Assembly (NCBI GenBank): GCA_030049955.1
Contig: JASIJX010000569.1
Location: forward strand, 1-5,319
Length of the DNA stretch: 5,319 bases
Source of the DNA: Acidobacteriaceae bacterium
GTDB taxonomy: Bacteria > Acidobacteriota > Terriglobia > Terriglobales > Acidobacteriaceae
Direction: 5' to 3'
Positions 1-5,319 of this stretch are shown piece after piece. The translations under genes and the position numbers were made by a program. Below the pieces are notes generated by a model that saw only the letters and a list, made by a program, of their open reading frames with translations, did not search any database and was not told the DNA's origin. The stretch's first letter is position 1; each line of letters begins with the position of its first letter.

Positions 1-305
1 AGCGCGAGCAGCGAAACCACTTCGTTCATGAACATATTTGCCGGCGTGAAACCAGCTTTACGGTCCAGAAGATGGAACCTCGCAGCTGCGGTTACCAGCG
101 CCGCCAGCAAGGCAACCAGCGCCGCCAGAAAAATCAGCACTGACCAGCCGGCGCGCAGCCCGTCCGGCCCCAGAAAGACCCAGCGCAAGCCGTCGCCCGG
201 CTCAGGAGCCGATGGCCCTAGTTGCGTGTCCGGTTGTGCTCCTTCGCTCGCAGCATCCGCGGCGCTACCGGCCATACCGAATCCGTCCTGCGTCTCCGGC
301 TCCAT
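1..305 (-). CDS. Probable CPBP-family intramembrane protease, N-terminal fragment
   Basis: Only the first 101 complete codons are visible; the gene runs off the left edge. The ATG at 305-303 is preceded, four bases away, by AGGAG (314-310), and an in-frame TAG lies a few codons upstream, so no longer start exists. ATG codon 11 is a possible but weaker start. Residues 1-41 are hydrophilic and rich in Ala, Glu, Asp and Pro. Then come W-V-F-L-G-P-D-G-L-R-A-G-W (42-54), a hydrophobic membrane segment (about 54-75), a short loop with F-T-P (86-88), and the start of a second hydrophobic segment with Glu95. The pattern 'LGPxGLRAGW, helix, TP, N-E, helix' is how many CPBP (CAAX/Abi-type) glutamic membrane proteases begin, notably in Acidobacteria. 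The catalytic EExxxR and later His motifs would lie outside the window, so the family call is by resemblance only; another polytopic membrane protein is possible. It follows the BON gene but is separated from it by a terminator. Confidence 0.68.
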   Translation of the reverse strand, partial: MEPETQDGFGMAGSAADAASEGAQPDTQLGPSAPEPGDGLRWVFLGPDGLRAGWSVLIFLAALVALLAALVTAAARFHLLDRKAGFTPANMFMNEVVSLLA

Positions 306-351
306 GCGTCTCCTGTCTGAGAGAACCTAGCTCAAAAGAATTCCGTGTGCT

Positions 352-370
352 GGATTCTACCGGAGAATCC
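352..370 (-). promoter_or_regulatory. 19-bp inverted repeat over possible -10 box of the protease gene
   Basis: A perfect 7-bp inverted repeat with a 5-nt spacer reads GGATTCT-ACCGG-AGAATCC on the plus strand. On the minus strand its second half includes TAGAAT (359-354), five of six matches to the sigma-70 -10 consensus, about 48 nt before the protease ATG. Seventeen bases upstream is only TTCTGC, a poor -35. The position suits an operator overlapping a promoter. The same sequence could instead form a small RNA hairpin. The inverted repeat is certain; its role is inferred. Confidence 0.4.
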
Positions 371-380
371 CGCCGCGCAG

Positions 381-428
381 AAAAAAGCCCCCGAGCCATC
401 CTGCGGTCCCAAACCGCGGCTCAGGGGC
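381..428 (-). terminator. Rho-independent terminator of the BON gene
   Basis: Read on the minus strand, arm 428-418 (GCCCCTGAGCC) pairs with arm 397-387 (GGCTCGGGGGC) over 11 positions with one U-G wobble. A run of six T residues (386-381) follows at once. The loop holds an inner 5-bp stem, GCGGT/ACCGC (417-413 with 407-403). The structure begins 42 nt after the BON stop codon. There is no T-run on the plus-strand side, so it acts in the minus direction only. It should insulate the BON transcript from the protease gene. Confidence 0.92.
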
Positions 429-431
429 GTT

Positions 432-448
432 AGCGAGCGCCGCTCGCT
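432..448 (-). repeat. Small perfect hairpin just before the terminator
   Basis: AGCGAGC-GGC-GCTCGCT on the minus strand forms a 7-bp perfect stem with a 3-nt loop. It sits between the BON stop codon and the terminator, with three bases between the two stems. It has no T-run of its own. It may protect the 3' end of the message or assist termination; it is symmetrical, so it would fold on either strand. Confidence 0.6.
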
Positions 449-469
449 GTTACTCCGTGCTGGTCCGGT

Positions 470-1264
470 TCACTTCTGCGGATTCTTCTCCTCCTGTTTC
501 TCCGTTGGTTGTCCCTCGACCGAAATGTAATTCTCCACGCTGAACACCCCGGGCACAGCGTTGGCGCGCATGAAGGCCATCTGCTTGTCCTGCTCGCTGT
601 TCACTGCGCCGTACAGCGCAACGTGTCCGTTTTGCACAGAAATCCGGATTGGCCGTACCGGGTTGATGGCGTACCTCTGCAGCGCCGGGAAGCCGTATAT
701 GGACTGCGCTACCGACATGCGGATCCGGTTATCCATTTGTGAAACCGGATCGACCTGAATATCGTCGATCACTTCCTTCACGCCCGGCGTTGTTGCAGCT
801 TCCGCCACTGCCGCATCGCGGTTCGGGTAGGAATGCGCGTGGCCGCTTAGTGTTACCACTCCATCCTGCACGTGCAGAAGGATGGCATCGAAGATATTGC
901 CGTAGCCCACACGGCTGTAAGCCAGCGCGGGTCCAAGCTTTTTCTCGATCTGGTCGTCGGTCATCGATGGGCCGCCTACCCGGATTTCGTTCCGCACCGC
1001 CGTCACGCCCTTTACCTTGTGCGTCCTTCTGTCAGCGTCCGCCTTGTACTCGTACAGGTCCACCGCACCCGAAAGCGTTACGTCGCCCTTCGGGTCCGCC
1101 GTCACCTGCACATTCTTGAACTGCTTGCCGTTCAGCTTGTCCTTCACCGCGGCTGCAACTTCCTGCTGATTGGCAGCATGGGCAGCCGGCGCGAACGCCA
1201 ATGCCGATGCCGCCATGGCGATGGCCAAAACCACCGCGCGACGATAACCACCGATCGTTCCCAT
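470..1264 (-). CDS. Exported protein with three BON domains (OsmY-like)
   Basis: This gene encodes 264 aa. BON domains are small alpha/beta modules found in periplasmic and outer-membrane proteins such as OsmY, thought to contact phospholipid membranes; no enzymatic activity is known. Residues 1-30 are a clear Sec signal peptide: Arg8-Arg9, a hydrophobic stretch from 10 to 25, and a cleavage site after A-H-A (28-30). Three BON units follow at about 33-97, 101-172 and 177-250. Each has a central strand-glycine motif (DVTLSGAV 61-68, VVTLSGHA 136-143, HVALYGAV 214-221) and a closing 'GVxxVxNxIxV' motif (86-96, 161-171, 239-249). The last 14 residues are a charged Glu/Lys/Gln tail. The third unit, with Y-G-F-P-A-L-Q-R-Y (190-198) and an I-R-I-S-V strand, resembles acidobacterial BON proteins. 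The ATG at 1264 is chosen because of its strong Shine-Dalgarno and because the signal peptide starts there; the frame is open to a TTG at 1630, but that extension is basic and unlike a leader. The neighbouring tamB suggests an envelope role, but its exact function is unknown. Confidence 0.92.
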   Translation of the reverse strand: MGTIGGYRRAVVLAIAMAASALAFAPAAHAANQQEVAAAVKDKLNGKQFKNVQVTADPKGDVTLSGAVDLYEYKADADRRTHKVKGVTAVRNEIRVGGPSMTDDQIEKKLGPALAYSRVGYGNIFDAILLHVQDGVVTLSGHAHSYPNRDAAVAEAATTPGVKEVIDDIQVDPVSQMDNRIRMSVAQSIYGFPALQRYAINPVRPIRISVQNGHVALYGAVNSEQDKQMAFMRANAVPGVFSVENYISVEGQPTEKQEEKNPQK

Positions 1265-1271
1265 GATTGTG

Positions 1272-1280
1272 TCCTCCTCC
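1272..1280 (-). promoter_or_regulatory. Strong Shine-Dalgarno of the BON gene
   Basis: GGAGGAGGA on the minus strand lies seven bases before the ATG at 1264. It decides the start in favour of the 264-aa secreted form over longer in-frame starts such as the ATG about 20 codons upstream or the TTG at 1630. It contains repeated GGA triplets. Confidence 0.85.
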
Positions 1281-1300
1281 GCGTCTCCTGCGGGCTGGTC

Positions 1301-1324
1301 CGGCGGCCACTCCAAGCGCCGCCG
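1301..1324 (-). promoter_or_regulatory. Leader hairpin upstream of the BON ribosome site
   Basis: On the minus strand CGGCGGC (1324-1318) can pair perfectly with GCCGCCG (1307-1301), leaving a 10-nt loop, GCTTGGAGTG. It lies 20 nt upstream of the Shine-Dalgarno. The loop exposes a GGAG resembling the ribosome site itself. A role in translational control is possible but only inferred; a GC-rich leader can form such a stem by chance. Confidence 0.35.
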
Positions 1325-1335
1325 CATCAATCCTG

Positions 1336-1358
1336 CCGTACCGCTTCTCCGTACCGCT
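1336..1358 (-). repeat. 10-bp tandem direct repeat in the BON leader
   Basis: CCGTACCGCT (plus strand) occurs at 1336-1345 and again at 1349-1358, a 13-bp period, just upstream of the leader hairpin and about 72-95 nt before the BON start. Two spaced copies on nearly the same helical face could be a binding site for a dimeric regulator. No regulator is recognised. Confidence 0.45.
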
Positions 1359-1601
1359 CCTATAGACACCTGATTATTCAGCCGGGTTGCGCCGTCCGAC
1401 CGCCGGCAACCTTCCACTTTGGCCGCGCGCCCCAGTGCTCTTGCCAATTTCTCGGACGTCGTAATCCAGCTTTTGCGCTTGCATTCGTTGAAGGGAGGTG
1501 AATACGCTAGCCAGGTTGGCGACAAAAGAGGCGCAAGAGAACGCGCAAGGCTCCGGTCCTTCATTCTGCGCACATTCGGTTCAGTCTTATGAGAGTTTGT
1601 G

Positions 1602-1620
1602 GCGCGATTCTCAATCGCGC
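1602..1620 (-). terminator. Perfect hairpin downstream of tamB, possible weak terminator
   Basis: GCGCGATT-GAG-AATCGCGC on the minus strand is a perfect 8-bp stem with a 3-nt loop, beginning 51 nt after the tamB stop. A second GCGATT copy just upstream (in GAGCGATTGC) could compete for the same partner. The bases that follow (CACAAACTCTC) contain no T-run, so intrinsic termination would be weak. It may instead be a 3'-end stabilising stem or an aid to Rho. It is the only strong stem I found close behind tamB. Confidence 0.35.
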
Positions 1621-1671
1621 AATCGCTCAAGGCATTGAAAACACAACTAACTGCCGGATATCCGCGCCGCG

Positions 1672-4600
1672 CTAGCGATATCTCCGCGTCGCCTTCAGCA
1701 CCATCGAAAACACCCCCGACTCATCCCGGGCTACCACAATCGACATGTGCCGGTTGATGGCCACTTCCGCCTGCAGCAACTGCTGGCTAGTGGTATTCAC
1801 GTCGGTCGCGTAGGTGAGCGTGAGGTCGCGGCCGAGCTGCTCCTGCACCGTTATGCGCGAAGTTGAGTTCCCGAAGGCGCCCAAGTAGTCGGGATCCACT
1901 TTCACCGAGCCCGCGCCGAAGAGTTTCTGCACGCGGCTGCTCACGGTCGCGTTCAGCGCTCCGCCCAGCAGCGCGTCGGTGCTGGGGTTCGCCAGCTGCT
2001 GCTCCTGCTGCTGCGTGTAGAGCCGCTCCTGGTCTTCGGTGTGCCCCAGCGCCAGCAGCGAAACCACGTCCGCCTCAGGCAGCGGCGGATCGCTGCGATA
2101 GGTCACGGCGAGCTTCTGCGGCGGCCCATGCAGCCCCAGCGTGATGTCGTAGTCTTCCACGTGTGCGGTGGCCGACAGGTCGATCACCGGCTCGATCCGC
2201 ACCGGGTTGGTGAACGAGACATCGCCGCGCTCAAGATCGTACCGCGTGCCTGCAATCACCGCGCTGCCCTCGGTAATCGAAACCTGTCCCAGCACCGAGG
2301 GCGAGGCCAGCGTGCCGCGCAGCCGCAGATCCACGTCCCCGGCCAGCTTGGCGTAAGCATTCTGAAAATTCAACTGCGGCGACGACATCAGGTGAACGTC
2401 CAGCCGAACGTGATTCGAAGGCGCATTGGGCAGCGCCACTGTTTGCACGGACGCATTCGCCTGCTCCGCCAGCGCGGCAAGGTCGAGATCGGGACTGGTG
2501 GCAAAGCGCGTGATCATCACGTTGCCGCTCAGCAGCAGGTTGGTCTGCGTGCCCTGCAGGCGCAAATCGGCGTCGGCCAGCGAGCTTACGCCCTGCGGAT
2601 AACGAATGCGCACGCCCTTGCCGGTCACCGAAAGATCTGCATACAGCCCGCGCTGATAGCTCAGCCATCCGCCAACGCTCAGCAGGCCGCCGCCGCTCAT
2701 CGCCGTCAGTTGCCGCACCTCCAGCCGGTTCTGATTGAACTCGAGCGTCCCCCGCAACTGGCTCAGCCCGTTCGGCAGATCCTCAAGCGACAATGACCCG
2801 TTCTGGAACTCGATTTGCCCGCGCAGTCCCGGATTCGCGACCGTTCCATGCGCTTCCACTTCGAAGGTCGTCGTGCCGCTCGCCGTAAGATCCGGATCGA
2901 GCGTCTCGGCCAGCTTCAGGTTTACCGATCCGCGCGCTGCAAGATCCAGCCGCCGCGCGCCGCCGACAGCCACGCTGCCCTCCGCGCGCAGGTCCGTATC
3001 CTCGCCGGTGATGTGCACCGGATCGAGGTGAATCAGCCCGTCGGATAATGTCGCGTGCATGCCGCCTTCGCCCGTCAGCCGCACGCCGGCCAGCGTCATC
3101 GCCAGCGTCTGCAGCGTCGCTTCGCCGCGCAACTGCTCAGGATGCGCCAGTGGCCCGTTCAGCGTGATTGTCCCTGCCATCGACGACTCGCCGGTCAAGG
3201 GTTGGTTCAGGGCCTCCACGTGCGCCATCTTCAGCAATGCGCCCACGTCGAAGCGCGAAAACTCCATCTGGTCTTCGGTCGCGTAGTTCCCGCCCAGCTC
3301 CGTCTGCCCTTTGATTGTCAGTTCCGTTCCCGCCAGCAGCGTCCTCGCGTTGTAACCGAGCGTGTGGTTCGCTGTATGTGCAGTCACGTCGAGTCCGCCC
3401 AGAGGCTCGCCGCCCAGCACCAGGTTGCTCATGGACGCGTGAGCATCCAGATGCGGATCGTCGATCGTTCCCGAGCCGGTAACCGAGATTGTGACCTTTC
3501 CCGCCGCCGTCAGGTTCGCGCGTCGCAGCCACGCAACTTGCTCGAGGGCAATTCCCGATGCCCGCGCGCTCGCCTCAAACTGGCGCGCTCGAAAGTCGTA
3601 ACTGCCGGACGCATTCGCCGTCCCGCCCGCCGCGCTTACGGTCACTTGCGTCAGCCGCAGCAGCTCGCCGTTCAGCGTTCCCTGCGCCCGCGCGCGCGTC
3701 ACCGGCTGGCCAAACAAACTGCCGTCATCAAGTTCGACCCATCCCGCGCCGCCCAGCCCGCGCAGTGGGCCACCGGCATCGAATTGCGCATTTACGGTTC
3801 CGGTCGCCGGCAGCTTTGCCGCAAAGAACGGCCGCAGATCGTCCACGCCGATCCCCATCGCCTGCACGCGTGCATGCAACGTCGAGCTGCGGTTGAATTC
3901 GAGTTCCGCGGCAGGCGCGCGTCTGCCGGGTATGGCCGGCAACTGCACCTCGGCCGGATTCAGGGCTGCATCCAGCGTTCCGCTCACTATCACGCGCGCC
4001 GCGCCACGCACGAGCGTGCCCTGTTGAATCGTGATGCGCGATGGCGAGTAGCTCCCGCTGGCCTGCGCGAGATCGAACTCGACAAATCTCGGGTTGCCTG
4101 CCTGCCGCGGCCCTCCGGTGGCCTGCGTGCCGGCGCCCGGTTCCGGCATCTCCATCGCCAGCGACGTTGCTTTTACGGTTCCCGCAAGAGTCGGCCGCAG
4201 CAGCGACCCTGTCCACGTGCCATGGAACTCGCCTTCGCCCGACAGCTTCACTGGCAGCGCCGACGCGCCCGTTCTCGTACCGCGCTCGAAGCCCAGGTCG
4301 CGCAGCACCGTGTCAAACTCGCCCAGATTCCGCGAGCGAAAGTCGATCGCAAGTGCGCTCGCGCTGGTTATCGGATAAGCGCCGAGCGTGCCGCTTGCCT
4401 GCATCTCGCTCGCCGGCGTCTTCACGTCCAGCTTCCGGACATCCACCGAGCCGTCGCGCTGCGTGTAGGTGGCGTCCACGACTCCATTCGTTGGCGTTCC
4501 GCCGCCCGCTCCCGATGGGCTCAGTACAAGAGTCGTGCTCACCGAGACCGTGCGGCCATCGCCCCGTTCCCATACAGCTTCGGCCGGCCCATTCAGCACC

Positions 4601-5319
4601 GCGTCCATTCCGAGATGCTGAAACGGCGGCTCGCTCACCATCCCCAGCAGCGTGTCCAACGGCACGTTTTTGAGCTCCGTTGTCACCTTTCCGTTCACCG
4701 GAATCGTCTCATTCGCGCGCGCCGCAGCATTGCCCGCAACGCGTCCTGTCCCCGGAGCCGCCATCCTGCCAACGCTCTTGTTCGGCGGCAGCCAGTTGGT
4801 CAAATCGACGGTGCCCTCCATCTGCCCGCCCTGCCCGAACCGCGCCACAATCCCGCTGATCAAAAGCCGGTATTCATCCGCATGCACCCGCGCATCCAGC
4901 GTCACATCGCGCGCCGTAACCCCGGTCCCCACATACGCGCCTCCATCCACATGCACCTTGCCGTCGATGCGGAACTGCTGCGTATCGCCGGATGCGGCCA
5001 GATCGAGCCGCGCGATCCCCTCCGGCGCAAACGGGTAGCCGGTCACCGGCTCAAGCAGCCGCATGTCCAGCTCGCCATTCACTGTGCCCTGCCAGTGCGG
5101 ATGCGTAAAATCCGCGAGCGTCCCGCTGATCGCCAGGTTGTGGTCTTTGATGTCCGGGCCCCGCGCGCTCAACAGCAGCCTGCGCAGATAGAACGCATTG
5201 CGGGTCAAATCCGCCGTCGCCTCGAGCCGGCCGTGCACCGGCAACTCGGCTTTCTTGCCCACTCCGCGCGCCAGGTTCAGGTCCGTCGCGCCGGCGTCGA
5301 TGCGGTAACTCTCCGCCGC
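1672..5319 (-). CDS. tamB: TamB-family translocation/assembly protein (DUF490), 5' end cut
   Basis: TamB-type proteins are anchored in the inner membrane and span the periplasm as a long beta-taco groove. They pair with an Omp85 partner (TamA/BamA) and serve outer-membrane protein assembly and phospholipid transport. The visible part is 1215 residues, open to the right edge; a GTG at 5262 is in frame but internal, since protein-like sequence continues before it. The N-terminal anchor and perhaps a few hundred residues are missing. The protein is almost wholly short beta strands with no hydrophobic helix. A recurring unit of the type G-T/P/S-L/I/V-xx-P-x-L-x-G, followed by strand residues, appears near 5070-5125, 4150-4220, 3395-3480, 3075-3160, 2735-2860 and 2215-2330. 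The C-terminal domain (roughly the last 390 residues, residues numbered from the window edge) is diagnostic: R-Y-D-L-E-R-G-D-V-S-F (1026-1036), N-P-V-R-I-E-P-V-I-D-L (1038-1048), and P-P-L-P-E-A-D-V-V-S-L-L-A-L-G (1078-1092). A Gln/Glu-rich linker follows, and then outer-membrane-like alternating strands ending in L-K-A-T-R-R-Y-R. Sure of family; the tamB symbol is by family, not proven orthology. Confidence 0.94.
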   Translation of the reverse strand, partial: AAESYRIDAGATDLNLARGVGKKAELPVHGRLEATADLTRNAFYLRRLLLSARGPDIKDHNLAISGTLADFTHPHWQGTVNGELDMRLLEPVTGYPFAPEGIARLDLAASGDTQQFRIDGKVHVDGGAYVGTGVTARDVTLDARVHADEYRLLISGIVARFGQGGQMEGTVDLTNWLPPNKSVGRMAAPGTGRVAGNAAARANETIPVNGKVTTELKNVPLDTLLGMVSEPPFQHLGMDAVLNGPAEAVWERGDGRTVSVSTTLVLSPSGAGGGTPTNGVVDATYTQRDGSVDVRKLDVKTPASEMQASGTLGAYPITSASALAIDFRSRNLGEFDTVLRDLGFERGTRTGASALPVKLSGEGEFHGTWTGSLLRPTLAGTVKATSLAMEMPEPGAGTQATGGPRQAGNPRFVEFDLAQASGSYSPSRITIQQGTLVRGAARVIVSGTLDAALNPAEVQLPAIPGRRAPAAELEFNRSSTLHARVQAMGIGVDDLRPFFAAKLPATGTVNAQFDAGGPLRGLGGAGWVELDDGSLFGQPVTRARAQGTLNGELLRLTQVTVSAAGGTANASGSYDFRARQFEASARASGIALEQVAWLRRANLTAAGKVTISVTGSGTIDDPHLDAHASMSNLVLGGEPLGGLDVTAHTANHTLGYNARTLLAGTELTIKGQTELGGNYATEDQMEFSRFDVGALLKMAHVEALNQPLTGESSMAGTITLNGPLAHPEQLRGEATLQTLAMTLAGVRLTGEGGMHATLSDGLIHLDPVHITGEDTDLRAEGSVAVGGARRLDLAARGSVNLKLAETLDPDLTASGTTTFEVEAHGTVANPGLRGQIEFQNGSLSLEDLPNGLSQLRGTLEFNQNRLEVRQLTAMSGGGLLSVGGWLSYQRGLYADLSVTGKGVRIRYPQGVSSLADADLRLQGTQTNLLLSGNVMITRFATSPDLDLAALAEQANASVQTVALPNAPSNHVRLDVHLMSSPQLNFQNAYAKLAGDVDLRLRGTLASPSVLGQVSITEGSAVIAGTRYDLERGDVSFTNPVRIEPVIDLSATAHVEDYDITLGLHGPPQKLAVTYRSDPPLPEADVVSLLALGHTEDQERLYTQQQEQQLANPSTDALLGGALNATVSSRVQKLFGAGSVKVDPDYLGAFGNSTSRITVQEQLGRDLTLTYATDVNTTSQQLLQAEVAINRHMSIVVARDESGVFSMVLKATRRYR

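Larger units (their letters stand above)
1265..1671. other. Intergenic region between tamB and the BON gene
   Basis: This 407-nt stretch has no convincing gene on either strand. On the minus strand it carries the 3' tail of tamB with a hairpin (1602-1620) and then the BON leader. The most promoter-like hexamer is AATAAT (1378-1373, five of six matches to a -10), about 109 nt before the BON ATG, but no good -35 lies 16-18 bases upstream. The BON frame stays open through 122 extra codons up to 1630; the predicted peptide is Arg/Lys-rich, has no domain I recognise, and ends in the signal peptide, so it is probably untranslated. A 10-bp palindrome (1655-1664, an EcoRV core) is noted but looks incidental. 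The length leaves room for a promoter and a leader or small RNA. Confidence 0.6.

Noticed and set aside
1361..1366. TCTATA near 1366-1361 as a -10 box for the BON gene
   Set aside because: It matches the consensus poorly and has no -35 at the proper distance; AATAAT at 1378-1373 is no worse, so neither is called as a promoter.
872..1501. 209-codon plus-strand frame across the BON gene start and leader
   Set aside because: It overlaps the signal peptide and the first BON domain in antisense, has no recognisable domain, and has no good ribosome site.
1493..1635. Shine-Dalgarno-like GGGAGGTGA on the plus strand followed by a TTG-initiated frame of about 40 codons
   Set aside because: The nearest start (TTG at 1516) is about 14 bases from the motif, too far for normal use. 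The peptide has no membrane segment or recognisable feature, so I treat the motif as chance.
2041..2796. 251-codon open frame on the plus strand inside tamB
   Set aside because: It lies wholly antisense to a confidently identified DUF490 domain. Its product is rich in Arg, Gln, His and Ala with no domain, as expected of a GC-rich shadow frame.
4041..4673. 210-codon open frame on the plus strand inside tamB
   Set aside because: It is antisense to clear beta-repeat sequence, and its product is a low-complexity Arg/Ser/Pro/Ala string.
5260..5262. GTG at 5262 as the true start of the large gene
   Set aside because: The frame continues with plausible protein sequence to the window edge. Without an anchor or signal sequence after the GTG, a TamB protein could not be placed in the membrane; it is an internal Val codon.
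1672..5319. Repeated Gly/Pro units in the large gene as DNA repeats or a recombination array
   Set aside because: The similarity is only at the amino-acid level and is degenerate, as is normal for the beta-taco fold; I saw no long exact DNA repeats.

Overview
The window is G+C-rich bacterial chromosomal DNA. All three genes lie on the minus strand, read from right to left. The architecture suggests a diderm, most likely an acidobacterium (Terriglobia-like). Three things point there: a large TamB/DUF490 protein with the C-terminus seen in that group, a secreted triple-BON protein whose third repeat resembles acidobacterial BON proteins, and a downstream membrane protein starting like the CPBP intramembrane proteases common there. 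This assignment rests on remembered family resemblance, not on a search.

Layout, in transcription order. (1) 5319-1672: most of a TamB-family translocation/assembly protein. Its N-terminus lies beyond the right edge; its C-terminal DUF490 domain is complete. (2) 1671-1265: a 407-nt stretch without a convincing gene. It holds a perfect 8-bp hairpin soon after the tamB stop, then the leader of the next gene, with a 10-bp tandem direct repeat, a 7-bp hairpin and a very strong Shine-Dalgarno. (3) 1264-470: a 264-aa exported protein with three BON domains. (4) 469-306: a 164-nt spacer with a small hairpin, a strong rho-independent terminator, and a 19-bp inverted repeat overlapping a possible -10 box. 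(5) 305-1: the first 101 codons of a probable CPBP-family intramembrane protease, cut by the left edge.

How they may work together: TamB spans the periplasm and serves outer-membrane biogenesis and lipid transport, and BON proteins of the OsmY type act in the periplasm or at membranes, so the first two genes share an envelope theme. The long gap before the BON gene and the terminator after it suggest three separate transcription units rather than one operon. I see no mobile element, CRISPR array, rRNA or tRNA. I found no clearly new system; the least explained parts are the structured leader of the BON gene and the palindrome before the protease gene.
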